A stretch of DNA of 64,000 nt from assembly GCF_024124545.1 (NCBI RefSeq), contig NZ_JAMXSF010000009.1, forward strand, positions 124,001 to 188,000, written 5' to 3'. The notes under the pieces are model-generated. The model ran no database searches and had not been told where the DNA came from. It was given only the letters and a program-made list of their open reading frames with translations. Positions 54,673 to 61,960 of this stretch are shown here, in pieces (the stretch's first letter is position 1; each line of letters begins with the position of its first letter). Source of the stretch: Pseudoalteromonas sp. XMcav2-N. Its GTDB lineage: Bacteria > Pseudomonadota > Gammaproteobacteria > Enterobacterales > Alteromonadaceae. Made by a program: the position numbers and the translations under genes.

Positions 54673-56322
54673 ATGGTAAGACAGTGGTTTAAGTCAGGAT
54701 CTCCGTGGATCTGGATGACAGGCGGTGCAGTCAGCATCAGTTTGATCTCAGTACTGGGTCTGCTTGCAATGATAGCGTGGAAGGGCCTGAGCTTTTTCTG
54801 GCCTTCCGAAGTGGTTGAGATGCACCTGCAGGGGTCTGTTCAAAAACAAACCGTGATTGGTGAAATCTACGACCGTGAGCTGGTGCCTAAGTCGCGACTG
54901 GAAGCAACTGGCCTGGATTTTTCTAACCATCCTGGCGAGTACATAGAGCGCTTGCTGGTAAAAACCGGTAACCGTGAGTATGTTGAACTGGACTTCCGTT
55001 GGATTTTGTCAACCGACATCCAGAGCCAGTCAACACCTGCGCAGATAGCGGTCTTTGAGCGGACTAAAAATGGTAACTTTTATGGCTATGTTGAGCGTGT
55101 TATTCGCGACGGCCAGGTAGTGACAGACAATCCGCTAGAAGCGCTGGAAGAGATGGTTGAGCGTGCCGTAGATCTGAACGAAGAAGCGCTTGACCTGCAA
55201 AACGGTGAGATTGGTCACATTAACTATGAGCTGGAGCGTTTGCGTCTTAAAGAGCGCGCTTATCAGCTGGATGATGAACTGACGCCTGAAATCATCGCAG
55301 ATCTGGAAGCACAGCGTGCTGCCCTGCGCGAAGAATACAAGGTATTAGAGAAAACGCTGTTTGAACTGCGCAATGGTGCCAAACGCGACGAAGTGGTTGT
55401 GCGCGACATGCGCGGTGAAGAAGTGACGTTGCCTTTATACCAGGTTTTAGATTTTTGGTTCCCGAACGACATGGGCTTCTTTGCAAAAGTGGGCCATTAT
55501 ATGTCGCAGATTGGCAAGTTTATTAGTGATGACCCGCGTGAAGCGAATACCGAGGGCGGGGTATTCCCGGCTATCTTTGGTACAGTGTTTATGGTTATGC
55601 TGATGGCAGTGATTGTGACGCCATTTGGCGTGGTTGCCGCGATTTATCTGCACGAGTATGCAGCTAAAAACGCCGTGACTAAGATGATCCGTATCGCGGT
55701 GATCAACCTGGCGGGTGTCCCGTCTATCGTATATGGCGTATTCGGCTTAGGTTTCTTTGTCTACATGCTGGGTGGCTCTATCGATGCCTTGTTTTACCCG
55801 GAAGCGTCACCAAGTCCGGTATTTGGTACGCCTGGTGTGATCTGGTCAGCACTGACACTGGCAATTCTGACACTGCCTGTCGTGATTGTTTCCACTGAAG
55901 AAGGCTTGTCACGTATTCCAAGCACAGTGCGTCATGGTTCACTGGCACTGGGTGCGACCAAAGCAGAGACCTTATGGCGGATTATTATCCCAATGGCCAG
56001 TCCGGCAATTATGACTGGTCTCATTCTGGCGGTTGCCCGTGCTGCGGGTGAGGTCGCACCGCTGATGCTGGTGGGGGTGGTGAAAATGGCACCGACCTTG
56101 CCGCTGGATGGTAACTTCCCGTATATTCACCTGGACCGGAAGTTTATGCACCTGGGTTTCCATATTTATGATGTGGGCTTCCAGAGCCCGAACGTAGAAG
56201 CGGCACGTCCTTTGGTTTATGCGACCGCTTTCTTACTGGTGACCGTGATCATTGCACTGAACATCACTGCAATTGGGATCCGTAACCACCTACGTGAAAA
56301 GTTCAGAGCTTTAGAGAACTAA
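54673..56322 (+). CDS. pstA: Phosphate ABC transporter permease PstA, long form
   Basis: The second permease subunit. At 549 residues it also carries an N-terminal extension: TM1 (VSISLISVLGLLAMIAWKGL), a periplasmic region of about 230 residues with a Glu/Arg-rich coiled coil (residues about 145-240), then the core permease with EYAAKNAVTKMIRIAVINLAG, GVPSIVYGVFGLGFFVYML and AVARAAGEVAPLML. It follows pstC by 15 bp. Confidence 0.93.
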   Translation: MVRQWFKSGSPWIWMTGGAVSISLISVLGLLAMIAWKGLSFFWPSEVVEMHLQGSVQKQTVIGEIYDRELVPKSRLEATGLDFSNHPGEYIERLLVKTGNREYVELDFRWILSTDIQSQSTPAQIAVFERTKNGNFYGYVERVIRDGQVVTDNPLEALEEMVERAVDLNEEALDLQNGEIGHINYELERLRLKERAYQLDDELTPEIIADLEAQRAALREEYKVLEKTLFELRNGAKRDEVVVRDMRGEEVTLPLYQVLDFWFPNDMGFFAKVGHYMSQIGKFISDDPREANTEGGVFPAIFGTVFMVMLMAVIVTPFGVVAAIYLHEYAAKNAVTKMIRIAVINLAGVPSIVYGVFGLGFFVYMLGGSIDALFYPEASPSPVFGTPGVIWSALTLAILTLPVVIVSTEEGLSRIPSTVRHGSLALGATKAETLWRIIIPMASPAIMTGLILAVARAAGEVAPLMLVGVVKMAPTLPLDGNFPYIHLDRKFMHLGFHIYDVGFQSPNVEAARPLVYATAFLLVTVIIALNITAIGIRNHLREKFRALEN

Positions 56323-56351
56323 TAGTAAAGTATTTAAATAGGTAAAAATTT

Positions 56352-57179
56352 ATGATTACAGTAGCGCCACAGGTAAATAATGCAGATACCAGCAAAAAGT
56401 TGGATCTGGAAAACTTGAGCCCGGAACTAACCGCGTTAGAGATCAAAAACCTTGACCTTTACTATGGTGATAAGCAGGCTCTGAGCGACATTAACATGTT
56501 GATCCCGCGTGGTCAGGTAACGGCGTTTATCGGCCCGTCTGGTTGTGGTAAATCAACGCTATTGCGTTGTATCAACCGCATGAACGACCTGGTAGATACC
56601 TGTCGTATTGAAGGTGAAATTAACCTTAACGGTACCAACATTTATGATAAAAGTGTCGATGTTGCTGCGTTGCGTCGTAATGTTGGTATGGTATTCCAGC
56701 GTCCAAATCCATTCCCTAAGTCTATTTACGAGAACGTGGTATACGGTCTACGCTTACAAGGTGTAAAAGACAAACGCAAGCTGGATGAAGTGGTTGAGCG
56801 TTCACTGCGTGGTGCTGCTTTGTGGGATGAAGTGAAAGACCGCTTGCACGACAGTGCTTTTGGTCTGTCGGGTGGTCAGCAGCAGCGTCTGGTTATTGCA
56901 CGTTCAATTGCGATTGAGCCAGAGGTATTATTGCTGGATGAGCCAACCTCGGCACTGGACCCCATCTCGACTTTGGTTATTGAAGAGTTGATCAACGACC
57001 TGAAAGAAAAGTACACCGTGGTGATCGTAACTCACAACATGCAGCAGGCGGCGCGGGTATCCGATCAAACAGCCTTTATGTATATGGGTGAGCTGATCGA
57101 ATATTCAGATACTAATACTCTGTTTACAACACCGACCAAGAAGAAAACCGAAGACTATATTACGGGTCGTTACGGTTAA
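56352..57179 (+). CDS. pstB: Phosphate ABC transporter ATPase PstB
   Basis: The 275-residue ATPase has Walker [22 protein letters not shown]-loop in [19 protein letters not shown], signature LSGGQQQRL, Walker [16 protein letters not shown] and the H-loop VTHNMQQA. All are PstB hallmarks. It follows pstA by 29 bp. It powers the import of phosphate with PstC and PstA and, with PhoU, controls PhoR signalling. Confidence 0.97.
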   Translation: MITVAPQVNNADTSKKLDLENLSPELTALEIKNLDLYYGDKQALSDINMLIPRGQVTAFIGPSGCGKSTLLRCINRMNDLVDTCRIEGEINLNGTNIYDKSVDVAALRRNVGMVFQRPNPFPKSIYENVVYGLRLQGVKDKRKLDEVVERSLRGAALWDEVKDRLHDSAFGLSGGQQQRLVIARSIAIEPEVLLLDEPTSALDPISTLVIEELINDLKEKYTVVIVTHNMQQAARVSDQTAFMYMGELIEYSDTNTLFTTPTKKKTEDYITGRYG

Positions 57180-57186
57180 TTCATCG

Positions 57187-57228
57187 GGCTCAGCAAAGCG
57201 CTGAGCCAGCGCCTCTATAAGAAGGCGC
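57187..57228 (+). other. Two tandem hairpins between pstB and phoU
   Basis: GGCTCAGC (57187-57194) pairs with GCTGAGCC (57200-57207), and GCGCCT (57209-57214) with AGGCGC (57223-57228). There is no T-run. They may act in mRNA stability or partial termination, setting phoU lower than pstB; this is inference. Confidence 0.5.
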
Positions 57229-57261
57229 CTACGCTGTGTTGAAACAAATTAGGAACTGATT

Positions 57262-57963
57262 ATGGAACATAATATTAATAAGCATATCTCTGGCCGCTTT
57301 AACGAAGAGCTGGAAAACGTTCGCAACCATGTGTTGAGTATGGGCGGACTGGTTGAACAACAGTTAAACCTGGCGTTGGATGCGGTGAGTCACTGTGATG
57401 AAAACAAGGCCCGCAAAGTCAGCGAGAACGACTATCAGGTTAATGCTATGGAAGTGAGCATTGACGAAGAATGTACTCGCATTATTGCTAAGCGTCAGCC
57501 GGCGGCCAGTGACTTGCGATTGGTTGTTGCCATTGCAAAAACCATTGCCGATCTGGAACGTATTGGTGATGAAGCGGAACGCATTGCCAAAGTGGCGCTG
57601 GATTCTTTCACCAAAGACCAGCAAGACTTACTGGTCAATGTTGAAAATATGGGCCGTCTGGTTTCTCAGATGCTACATGATGTGCTGGATGCATTTGCCC
57701 GTATGGATGCCCAGCGGGCATTTGAAGTCCACAAAGAAGATGCCAAAGTTGACCGTGAATATGAAGCGCTGACGCGTCAGATCATGACCTATATGATGGA
57801 AGACCCACGTTCTATTCCTAAGATTATGGACCTGATCTGGTCAGTACGCTCACTGGAGCGCATCGGTGACCGCTGTCAGAATATTGCAGAATATGTGATT
57901 TATTTCGTTAACGGTAAAGATATTCGCCATACTTCTCAGGAAGATATCGAAAAATCACTGTAA
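57262..57963 (+). CDS. phoU: Phosphate signalling protein PhoU
   Basis: PhoU represses the Pho regulon when phosphate is plentiful by linking the Pst transporter to PhoR. The 233-residue protein has two three-helix bundle repeats with metal-binding motifs DLERIGDEAERIAK and SLERIGDRCQNIAEY. It is 82 bp after pstB and ends the operon as seen; the small peptide gene follows 89 bp later. Confidence 0.95.
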   Translation: MEHNINKHISGRFNEELENVRNHVLSMGGLVEQQLNLALDAVSHCDENKARKVSENDYQVNAMEVSIDEECTRIIAKRQPAASDLRLVVAIAKTIADLERIGDEAERIAKVALDSFTKDQQDLLVNVENMGRLVSQMLHDVLDAFARMDAQRAFEVHKEDAKVDREYEALTRQIMTYMMEDPRSIPKIMDLIWSVRSLERIGDRCQNIAEYVIYFVNGKDIRHTSQEDIEKSL

Positions 57964-58052
57964 CGCTCAAAGGAAAGTACCAAAAGTAGACACGTAAGGT
58001 TTTTTTATTTATAACTGTTTGTGAGCAAAGCAATTAATAGAAGGAATAAACT

Positions 58053-58214
58053 ATGAAACTAGCTCTAAACAAAAAAAATATTAAACAACTGACGAAAGAC
58101 AGCAAAGCACTAAACAACGAAATGACGCCTCAAGTAGCGGGAGGTAAGCTTTACAATTTTCTTCCTCCGGAATCAGAAAAAACGTGTTATGGCAATTGTT
58201 TAATAGAGTCGTAA
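58053..58214 (+). CDS. Orphan double-glycine-leader peptide (putative RiPP/bacteriocin-like precursor)
   Basis: A 53-codon gene starts at 58053 with a strong AAGGA 7 bp upstream. The N-terminal part (MKLALNKKNIKQL, then a Lys/Asn/Thr-rich stretch to TPQVAGG) resembles leaders of double-glycine peptides; the same basic MKL-x-L-N-KK start occurs in precursor families of ribosomal natural products. After the GG at residues 30-31 a 22-residue core follows, KLYNFLPPESEKTCYGNCLI and two more residues, with a C-x3-C pair (C45, C49). No C39 peptidase-transporter, lanthionine synthase or radical SAM gene is in the window, so processing genes would be elsewhere. Family assignment is from pattern recognition. 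Confidence 0.65.
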   Translation: MKLALNKKNIKQLTKDSKALNNEMTPQVAGGKLYNFLPPESEKTCYGNCLIES

Positions 58215-58528
58215 ATAAAGGCCTAAACGAGCTTTTGGTACAGAATTGAGCGAGCTATATGCTCGCTTCGTTCGAATCGGTTCTGTCCAGACTTTCCTGT
58301 ATGCCGCAAAACTACTCAATTATTATTGCTTTTATCTGATTATTTTTTCTATGTTTATCGAGGGGTTAAGCAATCAAACGGCAGTGATATTATCTTGATA
58401 GTCATTATGCTTGTTAAACATGCTTGTGCCGTTAATCAGAACTTCACACGAAAAAGCGTTCACAATCTGGCTTAATGCTGTAAAATTGCGCCCTGCACAT
58501 GCATATTAATATGATTTAAGGGTCAGTT
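58215..58528. other. 314-bp non-coding region before the DUF47 gene
   Basis: GAGCGAGC (58248-58255) and GCTCGCTT (58261-58268) form an 8-bp stem with one G-T pair, inside an outer ACAGAA/TTCTGT pairing (58240-58245 with 58281-58286). This may end the small peptide transcript. The rest is AT-rich and should hold the promoter of the DUF47-pit pair; I find no clear PhoB box here. Confidence 0.5.
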
Positions 58529-59206
58529 ATGCCTAGTAATGCATTTTTAGGAGTATTCGCAAAGTCTCCTATTAAGCCAATTGAAGAGCACATTAAGATC
58601 GTCCATCAAGCCAGTGAAACCTTGATCCCGTTCTTTAACCATGCCTTCAAAGGGGAGTGGACCGAGGCCGATGCGCTTCGAGTGCAGATCCGTAACCTGG
58701 AAAGAGAAGCAGATACATTAAAGCGTGAAGTGCGCCTGCACTTGCCACGTGGTCTGTTTATGCCAGTAGAACGTACCGACTTACTGGAACTCATTACCCA
58801 CCAAGACAAGATCGCCAATAAAGCCAAAGACATCGCGGGACGCGTGATTGGTCGTGAACTGGAGATCCCTGAATCAATTCAAGCCGACTTTTTGGCGTAT
58901 CTGACACGCTGTGTTGATGCGACCAAACAAGCCTCAGAAGCCATTAACGAATTCGATGAACTACTGGAAACCGGTTTCCGTGGTCGCGAAGTTGCTCTGG
59001 TCGAAAAAATGCTCGTTGAACTGGATGCCATCGAGGAAGACACCGATGAGATGCAGATCCGTATTCGTAAAGGTTTACGCAACATTGAAAGTGAACTTAA
59101 CCCGATTGATGTGATGTTCCTATACAAGATCATCGAATGGGTCGGCGAATTGGCTGACATTGCTGAGCGCGTAGGTTCACGACTGGAGCTGATGCTGGCG
59201 CGCTAA
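58529..59206 (+). CDS. DUF47 / TIGR00153 PhoU-like protein
   Basis: The 225-residue helical protein has the DUF47 pattern NLEREADTLKREVRLHLPRG, LITHQDKIANKAKDIAGRV and a C-terminal EWVGELADIAERVGSRLEL. It is distantly related to PhoU and is regularly encoded next to Pit-type phosphate transporters, probably as a regulatory or coupling subunit. It precedes pit by 50 bp. Confidence 0.92.
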   Translation: MPSNAFLGVFAKSPIKPIEEHIKIVHQASETLIPFFNHAFKGEWTEADALRVQIRNLEREADTLKREVRLHLPRGLFMPVERTDLLELITHQDKIANKAKDIAGRVIGRELEIPESIQADFLAYLTRCVDATKQASEAINEFDELLETGFRGREVALVEKMLVELDAIEEDTDEMQIRIRKGLRNIESELNPIDVMFLYKIIEWVGELADIAERVGSRLELMLAR

Positions 59207-59256
59207 GCGTACACCATCTGCCTTCACACAATTAGTTAAGAATTAAAGGTTTTACA

Positions 59257-60525
59257 ATGGATATCATTGCATCCTATGGCACGCTATTGATTATAATTGC
59301 GGCCGCAGTTGGTTTCTTTATGGCCTATGGCATTGGCGCGAACGACGTAGCCAATGCGATGGGTACATCGGTTGGCTCTAAAGCGCTGACCATCAAACAG
59401 GCGATCATCATCGCGATGATTTTTGAATTTGCCGGTGCTTATCTCGCCGGTGGTGAGGTAACGTCAACGATCCGAAAAGGGATCATTGATGCCACGCCAT
59501 TTATGGATATTCCTGAACTCATGGTACTGGGGATGATCTCGGCGCTATTCGCCGCAGGTACCTGGTTGTTGTTAGCGTCTATGCTTGGCTGGCCTGTGTC
59601 TACTACGCACTCTATCATTGGTGCCATCATAGGCTTTGCTTTGGTTGCTGTGGGCAGCGAAGCTATCCAGTGGGGTAAAGTTGCTGGTATCGTCGGTAGC
59701 TGGATTGTGACCCCCGCGATTTCAGGCTTCATTGCTTACCTTATCTTTATGAGTGCGCAAAAGCTGATCTTTGACACTGATAAGCCATTAGAAAATGCCA
59801 AGCGGTTCGTACCGGTATACATGGGTCTGGCAGGTTTTGTGATGTCTTTGGTTACTATCAAAAAAGGCCTGAAGCACATTGGTGTTAACCTGGGGACTTT
59901 TGAAGGGTATGCACTGGCCATCGGTATTGCTGTACTGGTTGGTCTGATTGGTAAAATGGCCATTAACCGCCTGAAGATAGACCCGAATGCGGACAAGCAA
60001 ATGCACTTTAATAATGTTGAAAAAGTGTTTGCTATTCTGATGGTACTGACAGCTTGTTGTATGGCTTTCGCGCATGGTTCAAATGATGTTGCTAACGCGA
60101 TTGGCCCTCTGGCTGCGGTTGTAAACATCGTTGAGCACAATGGTGAAATCGCCAAGAAAGCGGCGCTGGCATGGTGGATCCTGCCTCTGGGTGGGTTAGG
60201 TATCGTCGTAGGTCTGGCTGTTTTGGGTAAGAAAGTAATCAAGACTATCGGTGAAGGTATTACTCACCTGACGCCAAGCCGCGGTTTTGCCGCTGAGCTT
60301 GCAGCCGCTTCAACGGTTGTTATTGCATCAGGTACAGGTCTGCCAATCTCAACCACACAAACCTTGGTTGGTGCAGTTTTAGGTGTGGGTATGGCCCGCG
60401 GTATTGCTGCACTGAACATGGGCGTGATCAGAAACATTGTGGTTTCGTGGGTAATCACGTTGCCAGTTGGCGCTGCCCTTGCTATTGTTATATTCTACAT
60501 TCTGAGAAGCGCATTCGGCGTTTAA
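59257..60525 (+). CDS. pit: Low-affinity inorganic phosphate transporter
   Basis: The 422-residue protein is a PiT-family symporter of metal phosphate with H+ or Na+. Its two inverted halves each carry the signature: GANDVANAMGTSVGS near residue 27 and GSNDVANAIGPLAAV near residue 275. About ten membrane helices are visible. Together with the DUF47 gene it gives a constitutive uptake route beside the Pst system. A strong terminator follows. Confidence 0.95.
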   Translation: MDIIASYGTLLIIIAAAVGFFMAYGIGANDVANAMGTSVGSKALTIKQAIIIAMIFEFAGAYLAGGEVTSTIRKGIIDATPFMDIPELMVLGMISALFAAGTWLLLASMLGWPVSTTHSIIGAIIGFALVAVGSEAIQWGKVAGIVGSWIVTPAISGFIAYLIFMSAQKLIFDTDKPLENAKRFVPVYMGLAGFVMSLVTIKKGLKHIGVNLGTFEGYALAIGIAVLVGLIGKMAINRLKIDPNADKQMHFNNVEKVFAILMVLTACCMAFAHGSNDVANAIGPLAAVVNIVEHNGEIAKKAALAWWILPLGGLGIVVGLAVLGKKVIKTIGEGITHLTPSRGFAAELAAASTVVIASGTGLPISTTQTLVGAVLGVGMARGIAALNMGVIRNIVVSWVITLPVGAALAIVIFYILRSAFGV

Positions 60526-60549
60526 CAGAAAGGACAGACTTTTAGCTTG

Positions 60550-60585
60550 AAAAGATCTCAATGCCTTTGGTGTTGGGGTCTTTTT
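60550..60585 (+). terminator. Intrinsic terminator of DUF47-pit
   Basis: AAAAGATCTCAA (60550-60561) and TTGGGGTCTTTT (60573-60584) form a 12-bp stem including two G-T pairs with an 11-nt loop and a T-run, 24 bp past the pit stop. Confidence 0.85.
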
Positions 60586-60602
60586 ATTTGTGGGTATAAA
60601 AA

Positions 60603-61529
60603 GTGAATAACTTACCAAGCATTAAACAGTTACAGTATTTAATTGCGGTGCATCAGCACCAGCATTTTGGCCGCGCTGCGGAAGCTTGTTATATTGGCCA
60701 GTCAACGTTGAGCAGTGCCATTCAGAATCTAGAAGAAACTCTGGGGTGTCAGCTGATTGAGCGTGAAAACCGCAGCCTGATGTTTACTGACGTGGGTGAA
60801 GAGGTCGTTGAGCGTGCTAAGCGCATAATCGGTGACACTATTAGTGTGGTAGAGCTAACTAAGAGCTTTAAACATCCTTTATCCGGTAAGTTGGTTTTGG
60901 GGATCATTCCTACCATAGCCAGCTTTATTGCGGCGCCTTTATACCGCTTTTGCAAAGACGCTTTTCCTGAGCTTCAGCTGGTACTGGTGGAGGACACCAG
61001 TGATCGTTTGCTCGATAAACTGGAGCAGGGTCACATTGATATGGGTATGCTGGCGTTGCCCTACAGAACTGAAAAGTTTCACACTCAGGTAATTGCCCGG
61101 GATCATTTTTCATTGGTCCGTCATCAGGAGTATCAGGTTCCCGAGCAGCTGGATGATTTCAATGTCTTGCCTGAACAAAGTGTCTTTTTACTGGAGCGGG
61201 AACACTGCATGACAGATCATGCGCTCAGTGCCTGTCACCTTAACCGCAGTGCCTGTATCAATCCCTTTGAAGCCGCTAACCTGCATACCTTACTGAGTAT
61301 GGTGGAATACCAAAACGGGGTTACCTTCTTACCTCAGATGGCGCTTAATGCCGGCATCCTGGAAGGTAAGCCTATGGTCGCCACTGCACCGCAGCCTGAT
61401 GCTTACCGTGAGATAGGTCTGTTATGGCGCAAAACCACAGGGCGGATCAGAGACTTCCGTTTGTTTAGTGACAAAGCTGGTGAGTTTGTTGCGCAGCACT
61501 GTAACGACAACAAAGGTGTTACACAATAA
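60603..61529 (+). CDS. oxyR: LysR-type hydrogen peroxide sensor OxyR
   Basis: OxyR activates catalase and peroxidase genes when a disulfide forms. The 308-residue LysR protein has a winged-helix N-terminus (HFGRAAEACYIGQSTLSSAI) and the redox pair C202 and C211 (EHCMTDHALSAC), nine residues apart as in the E. coli pair 199/208. The gene starts at a GTG just after the pit terminator. No target gene is adjacent; msrA, an oxidative repair gene, is 30 kb away. The start has only a weak ribosome binding site. Confidence 0.93.
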   Translation: MNNLPSIKQLQYLIAVHQHQHFGRAAEACYIGQSTLSSAIQNLEETLGCQLIERENRSLMFTDVGEEVVERAKRIIGDTISVVELTKSFKHPLSGKLVLGIIPTIASFIAAPLYRFCKDAFPELQLVLVEDTSDRLLDKLEQGHIDMGMLALPYRTEKFHTQVIARDHFSLVRHQEYQVPEQLDDFNVLPEQSVFLLEREHCMTDHALSACHLNRSACINPFEAANLHTLLSMVEYQNGVTFLPQMALNAGILEGKPMVATAPQPDAYREIGLLWRKTTGRIRDFRLFSDKAGEFVAQHCNDNKGVTQ

Positions 61530-61536
61530 AACCATA

Positions 61537-61552
61537 AAGGGCGAAAGCCCTT
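61537..61552. terminator. Hairpin after oxyR
   Basis: AAGGGC (61537-61542) and GCCCTT (61547-61552) pair with a GAAA tetraloop, 7 bp after the oxyR stop. The T-tract is poor. Confidence 0.6.
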
Positions 61553-61592
61553 CATGTTGGCGTGTTAGAGAACTTTAACTAGCTCAATCCGC

Positions 61593-61796
61593 TTAAGATT
61601 CTAGTGACCCCAGCTGGCGGCCTGATTTCAGATCGGGTAAAAACAGTAGGTAAACCCACACCACCAGGTTAAAGTAAGGCACTAAGCCGAGTAAGGTAAA
61701 AAACAGTTTTGGGTAGCCTTTGTGGCTTGCGCTTCGGTAACATTGTACGGCGATAACAACGTATATGAGCAACAATATAATAGACAGCTGTACCAT
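61593..61796 (-). CDS. Small two-helix membrane protein
   Basis: The 67-residue protein has two hydrophobic stretches (residues about 3-18 and 31-52) with a basic linker CYRSASHKGYPKLF between them and a soluble tail DLKSGRQLG. An excellent GGAGGA lies 6 bp before the ATG, which makes it a real gene. I do not recognise the family. It is convergent with oxyR and lies 164 bp downstream of the GGDEF-EAL gene on the same strand. Confidence 0.75.
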   Translation of the reverse strand: MVQLSIILLLIYVVIAVQCYRSASHKGYPKLFFTLLGLVPYFNLVVWVYLLFLPDLKSGRQLGSLES

Positions 61797-61960
61797 TGCA
61801 ATTCCTCCATTTCCATAGCCAGACGTGTCTAAATCCGTTGAATGTCTTGTAAATACCTGTGTTTCATGTATTTAAAGTGACACGTCAAAATGTACGCTTA
61901 ATTATAGATGAGAATTACCCAACAGGCAGCTTATTTTTAGTCGAATTTTGTACAAAAATA

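Noticed and set aside
58281..58305. Possible PhoB box before the DUF47-pit pair (two CTGT elements)
   Set aside because: The two elements are 14 bp apart rather than 11 and only the first four bases match.
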